Notes under the pieces: model-generated
Seen by the model: only the letters and a program-made list of their open reading frames with translations
The model's database searches: none
What the model was told of the DNA's origin: nothing
Shown: positions 1 through 6,970 of the stretch, piece after piece
How positions within the stretch are numbered: the stretch's first letter is position 1
How the letters are laid out: each line of letters begins with the position of its first letter
Translations under genes and position numbers: made by a program
Assembly (NCBI GenBank): GCA_964650285.1
Contig: CAZYSP010000004.1
Location: 1 to 64,000 of the forward strand
Length of the DNA: 64,000 nucleotides
Source of the DNA: JACPJP01 sp964650285
Lineage (GTDB): Archaea > Nanobdellota > Nanobdellia > Woesearchaeales > GW2011-AR4
Reading direction: 5' to 3'

Positions 1-1253
1 CTGACGAAATAAAAGAAGGAATTCTAATGCCTAATCAGGAAACTGATTCTGTTGTCATTAAGCTGGATAATGGCTATAATGTCGGCATTGATAATAAGAA
101 AGTAAAACAAATAAAAATTGTTGAGAAATACAAGGCAAAGGAAAAAACAAAATCAGCAATAAAAAAAGACAGCAAAAAGCCTACTATTACTATACTCCAT
201 ACTGGCGGAACAATTGCTAGTAAAGTTGATTATAGGAGTGGAGCAGTTTATTCTTCCTTTAATCCAGAGGATCTTCTGGAAATGTTTCCGGAGCTATTTG
301 ATATCGCTAATTTTGATTCCAGATTAATAGCAAACATGTGGAGCGATGATTTAAGGTTTAAGCATTTCGAATTAATTGCTAAAGCTATTGAAAAAGAAGT
401 AAAAAAAGGTGTAGATGGAATAATAATAGGAATGGGAACTGATAATTTAGCTGTTGCTTCTGCTGCATTAGCCTTTATTGTAGAGCAAACTCCAATACCC
501 ATATTATTAGTTGGTGCACAAAGAAGTTCTGACAGGGGCAGTTCAGATGCTGCTATGAATCTAATTTGTGCTGCAGAGTTTATCACAAAAACAGACTTTG
601 CTGGAGTAGCTGTTTGCATGCATGAAAATAGTGGTGATAAAAGCTCTGCTATATTCCCAGCTACAAAAACAAGAAAATTACATAGCTCAAGAAGAGATGC
701 ATTAAAACCTGTAAATGATACAATAATAGCAAGGATAGATTACGATTCAAGAAAAATAGAATTTATCAAAAAAGATTATTTGAAAAAAGAAAAAAGAAAA
801 TTGATAATAAAACCAAAAATGGAAGATAAGGTAGGATTATTAAAAATCCATATTAATATGTTTCCTGAACTATTTGAGTTATATAAAAACTACAAAGGGT
901 TGGTAATAGAAGGTACCGGATTAGGCCATACACCAGGGCAAGTTCCAAATGAATATTGTAAAATCCATGAAAAAATTTATCCTGCTATTAAAAAAGTAAT
1001 TGCTTCTGGTTGTATTGTAATAATGACAACCCAATGTTTGTTTGGAAAAGTTCACATGCATGTTTACGATAAAGGTGTTGATTTGACAAACTTAGACGTA
1101 ATACCTGGCCAAGACATGCTCCCGGAAACAGCTTTTGTAAAACTAGCATGGTTACTAGGAAACTATAAAAAAGACGAAGTTAAAGAGATGATTGGCAAGA
1201 ATTTAAGAGGAGAAATTAATGAACGATTGATGAAAGATGAATTCTTGGATTAA
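1..1253 (+). CDS. gatD: Glu-tRNA(Gln) amidotransferase subunit D, 5'-truncated by the window
   Basis: GatD is the asparaginase-like subunit of the archaeal GatDE complex. It releases ammonia from glutamine for conversion of Glu-tRNA(Gln) to Gln-tRNA(Gln). The asparaginase signature TGGTIAS lies about residues 59-65 counted from the ATG at 27, followed by GTDNLAVASAA and GAQRSSDRGSSDAAMN. The reading frame stays open upstream of that ATG to the window edge and reads DEIKEGILM, which matches the small N-terminal barrel of GatD ending in VVIKLDNGYNVG. The true start therefore lies outside the window and base 27 is an internal Met. It overlaps the convergent Lrp gene by 4 bases. GatE is not in the window. 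Confidence 0.93.
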   Translation, partial: DEIKEGILMPNQETDSVVIKLDNGYNVGIDNKKVKQIKIVEKYKAKEKTKSAIKKDSKKPTITILHTGGTIASKVDYRSGAVYSSFNPEDLLEMFPELFDIANFDSRLIANMWSDDLRFKHFELIAKAIEKEVKKGVDGIIIGMGTDNLAVASAALAFIVEQTPIPILLVGAQRSSDRGSSDAAMNLICAAEFITKTDFAGVAVCMHENSGDKSSAIFPATKTRKLHSSRRDALKPVNDTIIARIDYDSRKIEFIKKDYLKKEKRKLIIKPKMEDKVGLLKIHINMFPELFELYKNYKGLVIEGTGLGHTPGQVPNEYCKIHEKIYPAIKKVIASGCIVIMTTQCLFGKVHMHVYDKGVDLTNLDVIPGQDMLPETAFVKLAWLLGNYKKDEVKEMIGKNLRGEINERLMKDEFLD

Positions 1254-1690
1254 ACCTCACTTAAAACAACCAATGTTCGAGTCCTGTCTACACCATCTAA
1301 ATTTCTTAGGTATCCGTCAATAAGCTTGTTCAATTCATCAATATCCTTCACCCAGACCTTAATTATTGTATCTGTTTCACCAGTTATCACTGATACCTCT
1401 TCTATAGCCGGATTTAATTTTAGTTTCTTTGCCAGTTCATACTGTGTTTTTTTTATTTGTTTTAGCAGCTTATAATCCACAGTAATTAGAACATAGGCAG
1501 AAATTGCTTTGTCAATCTTCTTATTGTCCAAAACAACTGTATATTTTTTTATTACCCCATCCTTCTCAAGTTTTTTAATCCTATGATGGACAGTTGTTAT
1601 TGGTATAAAGGTTTTCTTTGAAATCTGCTGAGTGGATAATTTACTGTTTTCTTTCAAAACATCAAGTATTCGTTCATCTTTTTCGTCCAT
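1250..1690 (-). CDS. Lrp/AsnC family transcriptional regulator
   Basis: Full-length Lrp/AsnC protein of 146 residues. The N-terminal winged helix-turn-helix (about 5-60) contains ILDVLKENSKLSTQQISKKT and TTVHHRIKKLEKDGVIKKY. The C-terminal RAM/ligand-binding domain (about 65-145) contains EVSVITGETDTIIKVWVKD. Such proteins form dimers to octamers and regulate amino-acid genes. The start at 1690 has a TATA-like TTTATAAAT about 15-25 bases upstream and a perfect palindrome directly before the ATG, suggesting autoregulation. Its targets cannot be read from the sequence; the arginine operon 8 kb away is one possibility but has its own candidate sites of a different sequence. Confidence 0.9.
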   Translation of the reverse strand: MDEKDERILDVLKENSKLSTQQISKKTFIPITTVHHRIKKLEKDGVIKKYTVVLDNKKIDKAISAYVLITVDYKLLKQIKKTQYELAKKLKLNPAIEEVSVITGETDTIIKVWVKDIDELNKLIDGYLRNLDGVDRTRTLVVLSEV

Positions 1691-1692
1691 AA

Positions 1693-1708
1693 TGGAATAT
1701 ATATTCCA
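1693..1708. promoter_or_regulatory. Palindrome at the lrp start, likely operator
   Basis: TGGAATATATATTCCA is a perfect 16-base palindrome 2 bases upstream of the lrp ATG and overlapping its core promoter. A half-site-like AATATTCCATTTT follows near 1741-1753, and a second palindrome ATTCTATAGAAT lies at 1796-1807. Lrp-family proteins often bind such AT-rich palindromes at their own promoter. The autoregulatory role is inferred. Confidence 0.5.
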
Positions 1709-1821
1709 CTTTATTTATAAATTTTACTATTTTTTGCAAAAATATTCCATTTTTCTTGAGATACATTATTATAATTTTAATACAATCTAATCTAAATTCT
1801 ATAGAATAGTAGGTATATACA

Positions 1822-1866
1822 ATGTCTTACGAAGCAGAATTTGACGAAACAATCGAAGAGGAGTAA
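1822..1866 (+). CDS. Possible 14-residue acidic peptide
   Basis: A short frame, MSYEAEFDETIEEE then TAA. It lies in the otherwise empty stretch between lrp and the next gene. No Shine-Dalgarno is visible. The palindrome ATTCTATAGAAT sits about 20 bases upstream. It may be chance; it is listed because six of its 14 residues are Glu or Asp clustered at the end and nothing else occupies the stretch. Confidence 0.15.
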   Translation: MSYEAEFDETIEEE

Positions 1867-1950
1867 ATACTTGAAAAAGATTAAATTTCTTTAAAGTTTT
1901 TAAAATTTATATCAACAAAATATTTATAGTAAATAAATCTTTTTTCTTTT

Positions 1951-2193
1951 ATGCAGCCAATCCAAAACCTACTTAACAAAATAAAATGGGACAAAAGGGA
2001 AAACCCAGAGCAATACTCAATATTCTATTATGATAGAATTATCAAAAAATTAATAGAAATTCCTTATACAAAAATCAAGAGAATAGAAGGCAGCTTTATG
2101 GTTCTAAACAACGAAGAAGAATCAAACATCCCTTTGCACAGAATAAAAAAAGTTGCAAAAAACAACATTATTGTTTGGGAAAGAAAACATTAA
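1951..2193 (+). CDS. MJ1316/DUF504 family protein
   Basis: Small 80-residue protein of the MJ1316 (DUF504, UPF0248) family, described as an RNA cyclic-group end recognition domain and found in proteins of RNA end processing. The family pattern is visible: LLNKIKWDKR near the N-terminus, YYDRI, EIPYTKIKRIEGSF in the middle and IPLHRIKKV with a terminal VWERK. The promoter is clear: ATATTTATAG about 25 bases before the ATG, so the mRNA is probably leaderless. The biochemical role in archaea is not established. Confidence 0.85.
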   Translation: MQPIQNLLNKIKWDKRENPEQYSIFYYDRIIKKLIEIPYTKIKRIEGSFMVLNNEEESNIPLHRIKKVAKNNIIVWERKH

Positions 2194-2262
2194 GTAATAA
2201 TTAAATGAAAATAAGTAAACAAAAGAAAACTTTAAATAAAATCAATAAAATAACTTGTTATA

Positions 2263-2790
2263 ATGGAAGACGAAAAGGTAAAGCAGCTTGCTGAGACATT
2301 AAGGAAAAATGGGTTGGCCGCTTCTGAATACGAGGCAATTGAAAAGGCAAAGAGCATTCTGAATGTTAGGACGCAGAGGGAAGATGCTTCTCAGGAAGGA
2401 GATGTTGCAAAACATGACAGTGAAACAAAAAATGAGCAGGCAATGCCTAATCTTAACATAGATATAAAAAATCAAAATACTCCTTTAAATGAATTAATGA
2501 AGGAAATCAATGTCACACCAGAGCAGGTAGAAGCGCAGAAGCAGGAAAAGTTAGATGATATAGAAACAGAAGTCAATGAAATAAAAAAAGATATTAAACA
2601 GGCTGAAAAAAGCCCTGAAAAAACAGAACAGCTAAAAGAAGAGATTGCAAAGGTTAAGGACAACTTGGATAAGGTTGAGGAAGTTAAAGCAGAAAAAGAA
2701 CCTCAAAACAAGCAACAAGCAGAGCAGGATGATATGTTTAAGGAAGAGAAAAAGATTGATTTGACAAAAGTATTTAACCATAAGAAGTAG
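2263..2790 (+). CDS. Hypothetical coiled-coil protein
   Basis: 175 residues. The N-terminus (about 1-35, with KQLAETLRKNGLAASEYEAI) looks like a short helical module. The remainder is highly charged, rich in Glu, Lys and Gln, with a long predicted coiled coil over about 70-145 and a short basic tail. No enzymatic motif is present. A TTTAAATA box about 25-30 bases upstream supports the ATG at 2263. I do not recognise a named family and assign no function. Confidence 0.75.
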   Translation: MEDEKVKQLAETLRKNGLAASEYEAIEKAKSILNVRTQREDASQEGDVAKHDSETKNEQAMPNLNIDIKNQNTPLNELMKEINVTPEQVEAQKQEKLDDIETEVNEIKKDIKQAEKSPEKTEQLKEEIAKVKDNLDKVEEVKAEKEPQNKQQAEQDDMFKEEKKIDLTKVFNHKK

Positions 2791-2818
2791 TATTCTCAGT
2801 TAAAATAATTTAAGTTTA

Positions 2819-2912
2819 TTATTTGCCAGCTCTTGTTGCATCTTTCATGCTTCTGACATAACCATATACATCCTGCAACATCTTTTTTTTATCATTAATA
2901 TTTTTTGCTCAT
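2819..2912 (-). pseudogene. Small ORF broken by one base in an A-run
   Basis: A TATA-like CTTATAAAC about 25 bases upstream precedes ATG AGC AAA AAA TAT TAA, a five-codon dead end. Removing one A from the run of six gives an open frame of 30 codons ending DVYGYVRSMKDATRAGK then TAA. The coherent protein-like downstream frame plus the well-placed promoter suggest a small gene with a one-base frameshift, a homopolymer sequencing or assembly error, or a decayed gene. No family is recognised. Confidence 0.35.
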
Positions 2913-2960
2913 AAATCTGGGAGTGTTGTATAAGTTTATAAGATTTATGAAGATATTCTA

Positions 2961-3197
2961 TTATTTCTCTTTAGCTTTATTTCCAATAACTTCATTCAAT
3001 TTCTTCACTGCTTCCTCTACTTCCTTGTCACTCATACCATGCGTCTTAAATCCTGCTTCTAAACTCTCAAAACCAGCCACATGGCAACCAACACAATGAA
3101 GCCCAAAACCTGTTAAAGTTGGAACTACCTGCGGATATTTCTCTACAATTTCCCCTATTGTTGTATCTTTTGTAATTTTTTGTTGTTTTTGTTCCAT
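2961..3197 (-). CDS. DUF1858 / hybrid-cluster-associated redox disulfide domain protein
   Basis: A 78-residue protein with the DUF1858 pattern: TIGEIVEKYPQVVPTLTGFG followed by a two-cysteine motif LHCVGCH, then a helical C-terminus. The family is thought to act as a small thiol or metal-binding redox module, often near hybrid cluster proteins or nitric-oxide-related Fe-S repair; no such partner is next to it here. The start at 3197 is preferred over an upstream Met at 3218 because AGTGATTAC (a GTGAT-type Shine-Dalgarno) lies just before it. Confidence 0.82.
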   Translation of the reverse strand: MEQKQQKITKDTTIGEIVEKYPQVVPTLTGFGLHCVGCHVAGFESLEAGFKTHGMSDKEVEEAVKKLNEVIGNKAKEK

Positions 3198-3312
3198 TGT
3201 AATCACTATTATCAACAATATTTAGAAGGACTGTTCATTATATAAATGTTTTTATTGGGTGTTGACTGTATAGAGCTTTTGTGGTTTACTAATATCAAGA
3301 ATAAGAATTTAT

Positions 3313-4053
3313 CTACTGAGATATATTGCTTGGCAAGTAAAGAGGGAGTAATTCTGCAAGAGTATGTATTGTTATGTCTCCCTTACCCAAGGGTGTTCCA
3401 ATATCTTTCTTATCCGGATTATATAGGATAAAAGTGAGGTTTGGATTTTCCTCTTTCGCTCTTTGTGCTGATTCACAATCATTACGTGCATCACCAACAT
3501 ATACCATTATAGCATTCTCAGGCACCTTGAACTTTTCACGAATATGATATATGCCATCTGGAGCAGGTTTAGGTTTCTTTACATTATCACCAGTAAGTAC
3601 ATAGTCAATATTATCTTTTAGAACCTGATATTTTTCCAATACTTTTCTCGTATACCCTTTATCAGAAGAAGTAAAGATTGCTGTCTTAATCCCTGCTTTT
3701 TTTAATTCTGGCAAGATTTCCATAACACCTTCGTAAAGAGTGACATTACCTGCATGTTCTTGCACATATCCTTGTTTGATGTTGGCAATCTTCTCGACTA
3801 ATTCACTTTGATTTGGTTTATTTGAATTTTTTACTATAAGTTTAGCAAAACCTTCATGCGTGAGCCCTTTTTGTCCTTCTATAATCTCCTCAAGAGTTTT
3901 GTTCAAAGTAAGATTGTCTTCCTCTTTTGCTTGATTTATCGCCTTTCTGGCGCCCCCCTCATGCACCTTTGATCCATCGATTAATGTACCATCTAAATCA
4001 AAGATTACGAGGTAAGGCATACTTCCGTTTCCTGACAAATGGTCTTCTATCAT
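3313..4053 (-). CDS. HAD-superfamily hydrolase, phosphoglycolate-phosphatase-like
   Basis: HAD phosphatase with all core motifs: motif I FDLDGTLIDGS near residue 20, motif II FTSSDKG, motif III lysine in KKPKPAPDG and motif IV VYVGDARNDCESA. The cap lies between motifs I and II, as in the phosphoglycolate phosphatase/beta-phosphoglucomutase group. The substrate cannot be told. The start at 4053 follows GGTGACA, a Shine-Dalgarno-like site; an alternative Met 11 codons later lies right before the core. The promoter CCGAAAGATTTATATA is at about 4071-4088. The gene is divergent from purA. Confidence 0.87.
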   Translation of the reverse strand: MIEDHLSGNGSMPYLVIFDLDGTLIDGSKVHEGGARKAINQAKEEDNLTLNKTLEEIIEGQKGLTHEGFAKLIVKNSNKPNQSELVEKIANIKQGYVQEHAGNVTLYEGVMEILPELKKAGIKTAIFTSSDKGYTRKVLEKYQVLKDNIDYVLTGDNVKKPKPAPDGIYHIREKFKVPENAIMVYVGDARNDCESAQRAKEENPNLTFILYNPDKKDIGTPLGKGDITIHTLAELLPLYLPSNISQ

Positions 4054-4157
4054 TGTCACCACTATTAAGTAAGTATATCAGTATATAAATCTTTCGGTTT
4101 TGGACTGTTTGTATATACTACGAAATCTTTAAATATGCACTTATATTCTGTTTTCAT

Positions 4158-5336
4158 ATGCCGAAAAACATTGCAGTTATAGGTGCCCAGTTTGGTGATG
4201 AGGGCAAAGGCAAGATTATTGATTTTCTTGCAGAAAAAGCAGATGTTGTTGTAAGGTTCAATGGAGGAAATAATTCAGGCCACACAATAAAAATTAAAGA
4301 TAAAACAACTATATTGCATTTAATACCCTCAGGAATATTGCATAAAGAAGCAATAAACATCATAGGCAATGGTCTTGTTATTGACCCAAAAGTTTTAATG
4401 CAGGAAATTGAGAATTTAGAAAACAAACATGTAAAAGTAAGTCCAGATAATCTGGTTCTGAGTGAAAATGCCCACATAATCCTGGAAAAGCACATTAAAG
4501 AAGACAAAGAAAAAAATAAGCGTTTAGGCACAACCTCAAGAGGAATAGGACCTGCTTATACAGACAAGGTAGCAAGATCTGGTTTAAGAGTTATTGATTA
4601 TATTAATAAAAACAATGAATTTTCCAAAAAAATAAGCCCATTTGTAAAAAACACAACTTTATTTATCAATAATTTAATTGCTAAAAATAAAAAAATATTA
4701 TTTGAAGGCGCACAAGGAACCTTGTTGGATATAGATTTTGGAACATACCCTTATGTCACTTCTTCAAACCCAACTGCTGGTGGTATTTGTACTGGCTTAG
4801 GCATTGGGCCTAAAACTATAGGAAATGTATTTGGGATTGCAAAGGCCTATATAACCAGAGTAGGCAGTGGACCGCTGCCAACAGAATTAAAAGATGATGT
4901 GGGAAAGCAGATACAGGAAAAAGGAAAAGAATTTGGAGCAACCACCGGCAGATCAAGAAGATGTGGATGGTTTGACGCCTTAATCGGGAAATATGCTGTT
5001 ATGGTTAATGGCCTGGACGCAATTGCCTTGATGAAGCTTGATGTTTTATCAGGTCTGGAAAAAATAAAGATATGTATTGGCTATAAATATAAAGATAAAA
5101 TCATAAAGAATTTTACAACCAATCTTGAGATTCTGGAAAACTGCAAGCCAGTTTATGAAGAGTTAGCTGGATGGAAGGAAAATCTTGACAACATAAATAA
5201 ATTTGAACAACTGCCGGAAAACGCCAAGAAATACATTAAAAGAATTGAAGAACTGCTCGATGTTCCAGCATACATTGTTTCTATAGGACCTGAAAGAAAC
5301 CAGACTCTTGTTCTTAAAAAAGAGTTTTTGTTTTAA
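4158..5336 (+). CDS. purA: Adenylosuccinate synthetase
   Basis: Catalyses the GTP-dependent joining of IMP and aspartate, the first step from IMP to AMP. Family motifs are present: GAQFGDEGKGK at the N-terminus, NGGNNSGHTI, the IMP-binding GTTSRGIGPAYTDK, EGAQGTLLDIDFGTYPYVTSSN, TGRSRRCGWFD and the C-terminal SIGPERNQTLV. At 392 residues it is longer than the shortest archaeal versions (about 340) but complete. CTTTAAATATGC about 25 bases upstream indicates a leaderless start. It overlaps the convergent rimK-like gene by 4 bases. The other purine genes in this window are at 55-60.6 kb. Confidence 0.95.
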   Translation: MPKNIAVIGAQFGDEGKGKIIDFLAEKADVVVRFNGGNNSGHTIKIKDKTTILHLIPSGILHKEAINIIGNGLVIDPKVLMQEIENLENKHVKVSPDNLVLSENAHIILEKHIKEDKEKNKRLGTTSRGIGPAYTDKVARSGLRVIDYINKNNEFSKKISPFVKNTTLFINNLIAKNKKILFEGAQGTLLDIDFGTYPYVTSSNPTAGGICTGLGIGPKTIGNVFGIAKAYITRVGSGPLPTELKDDVGKQIQEKGKEFGATTGRSRRCGWFDALIGKYAVMVNGLDAIALMKLDVLSGLEKIKICIGYKYKDKIIKNFTTNLEILENCKPVYEELAGWKENLDNINKFEQLPENAKKYIKRIEELLDVPAYIVSIGPERNQTLVLKKEFLF

Positions 5337-6418
5337 TACTTCTCCACACTAACTTTGCCTTTTCTTGCTTTAATCACAACATCTTCCTTTTCATCAAACT
5401 TTGCCAGTTTTGTTATTATTTTTGGTAACAAAATTCTTTCTGACCTGAAGTCAAGATTTGTGACAATCTGCTGTTCTGTATCGCTTTTTCCGGCTTTGCC
5501 AACACCTAAATCTGTAAACATTCTAGAAGTTTCTGTTGTCTTTCCCTTTTCAGAAAACTCTTTTGTTTTCTCATAAAGATATTTTGCAATTTTGTCAGTA
5601 ACATCTATTTTTGTAACAGAAGTAATGCCCTGTAACCCCGGACTTATATTTGCCTCTATAACAGATGGACCTTTTGCTGTTTCCAGAATATCAACTGCGC
5701 AAATTTCTGCACCAATTGATTTTGCAGTATCAACTGCAATCTTTTTTGCATGTGCATCAAGTATAAGTGGTTCGCCTTTTCCACCTGCATGTATGTTAGC
5801 TCTTTTTTCTTCCCCAGCTGCTTTTCTTTTCATTGCTGCAACAACTTTATCCCCTACTACAATAGCCCTTATGTCAGACCCTTCTGTCTCAATATACTCC
5901 TGTATTAAAAATGGTTGCTTTAAAGTTTCTATTGCATCCAGCATTGAAGAGGCAGCTGCAAACGAGTCAGCAAACATGACACCCTTGCCCTGTGTACCAT
6001 GTGGGAATTTTAGTATTATTGGATACTTTAAGTCTTTTAAAATTTTTTTTGCTGCACCTATTGTAGAGAGCACATAAGTATTAGGCATTGGTATCTTATA
6101 ATATTGTAATGCAAGATGAGTAAGCAGCTTGTCATGCGCTATTGTAAAAGTATTTGGCTTTATTGGCATATATGTATTGCCATAGAGAGATGTTGTTATA
6201 GACCTTAACAAAGGAGCGTATCTGAAAGAGCCTTTTGCATAAACGCAGTCATATTTTTGTAGTGGCTTACTGTCATATAGAATTGAAAGACCCTTGCTTC
6301 CTAATGTGACTTCCATGCTCTTAATGTTTATGCTATCAACTGCATCAAAGTATTTTCTCATAGCTTCCAGTGTCATTTCACTGCTCTTGCTTCCCAATGA
6401 TATTAATGCTGCTTTCAT
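5333..6418 (-). CDS. RimK-type ATP-grasp ligase
   Basis: ATP-grasp carboxylate-amine ligase of the RimK family (alpha-L-glutamate ligase and relatives). Visible are an N-terminal pre-ATP-grasp domain, HDKLLTHLALQYYKIPMP, the nucleotide-binding KFPHGTQGKGVMF, IQEYIETEGSDIRAIVVG and the metal-binding VIEANISPGLQGI. About 80 residues follow the ATP-grasp core and end in a basic segment. MKAALISLGSK at 6418 is chosen as the start; the frame extends 12 codons upstream to a TTG. The downstream position in a two-gene unit with the retropepsin-like gene at 6502 matches the known RimK association. Possible substrates are a ribosomal protein tail or a cofactor. Confidence 0.85.
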   Translation of the reverse strand: MKAALISLGSKSSEMTLEAMRKYFDAVDSINIKSMEVTLGSKGLSILYDSKPLQKYDCVYAKGSFRYAPLLRSITTSLYGNTYMPIKPNTFTIAHDKLLTHLALQYYKIPMPNTYVLSTIGAAKKILKDLKYPIILKFPHGTQGKGVMFADSFAAASSMLDAIETLKQPFLIQEYIETEGSDIRAIVVGDKVVAAMKRKAAGEEKRANIHAGGKGEPLILDAHAKKIAVDTAKSIGAEICAVDILETAKGPSVIEANISPGLQGITSVTKIDVTDKIAKYLYEKTKEFSEKGKTTETSRMFTDLGVGKAGKSDTEQQIVTNLDFRSERILLPKIITKLAKFDEKEDVVIKARKGKVSVEKY

Positions 6419-6501
6419 TTGTTTCAAACCTGTTTGGAACATTGAAAATTCCAACTAAATTCAATAAAATTTGGGATTTTCATTTTATTAATTTCAAATT
6501 G

Positions 6502-6861
6502 TTATTTTCTTGACGGATCAACCAAAAACCTATTTTCAAGTGTATTGACTCCAATTAAGACAGAATATTTCATATGAGTTCTGTCTGCTAAAGTAAATTC
6601 TGATCTCATTTTTTTCCCTGCCATTACAATTTCTGCTTCTACTATAGGCCTTAATGCGTTTCCATGGGCAGACTTTATTATTTTTGATTTTATCACAGGC
6701 CCCAGGTTTAATTTTGACGCCAGCTTTGTATCTATAGAGCTTCTTGTTGCACCTGTATCAACTTTTGCTGTAACCTCTTTGTTGCCATTACTAGACACAA
6801 AACTAACCTTTTCTGTGAGCCCAACTATAACCTTTCCATCAACCTTAGCATGCCTTTCCAT
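6502..6861 (-). CDS. RimK-associated retropepsin-like protease (PF05618 type)
   Basis: 119-residue protein with an aspartic-protease-like VDTGATRSSI motif and the C-terminal VLIGVNTLENRFLVDPSRK that is characteristic of the family annotated as ATP-dependent zinc protease (COG4067), which is commonly encoded beside RimK. It may remove residues added by the ligase, but this is inference. The ORF can be extended 34 codons upstream; I reject that because CTTATAAAC lies about 25 bases before 6861, giving a leaderless start at MERHAKVDG. It is followed by the rimK-like gene with 83 bases between the chosen starts and stops. Confidence 0.85.
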   Translation of the reverse strand: MERHAKVDGKVIVGLTEKVSFVSSNGNKEVTAKVDTGATRSSIDTKLASKLNLGPVIKSKIIKSAHGNALRPIVEAEIVMAGKKMRSEFTLADRTHMKYSVLIGVNTLENRFLVDPSRK

Positions 6862-6970
6862 AGCACAAAAAAAGAGTAATTCTTGGTTTATAAGGTTTTC
6901 TAATTTTGTGATATCATATGAATAAAAGAAAAATTTATTTTTATAGTGAATATAACTTCCCATTAACCTA

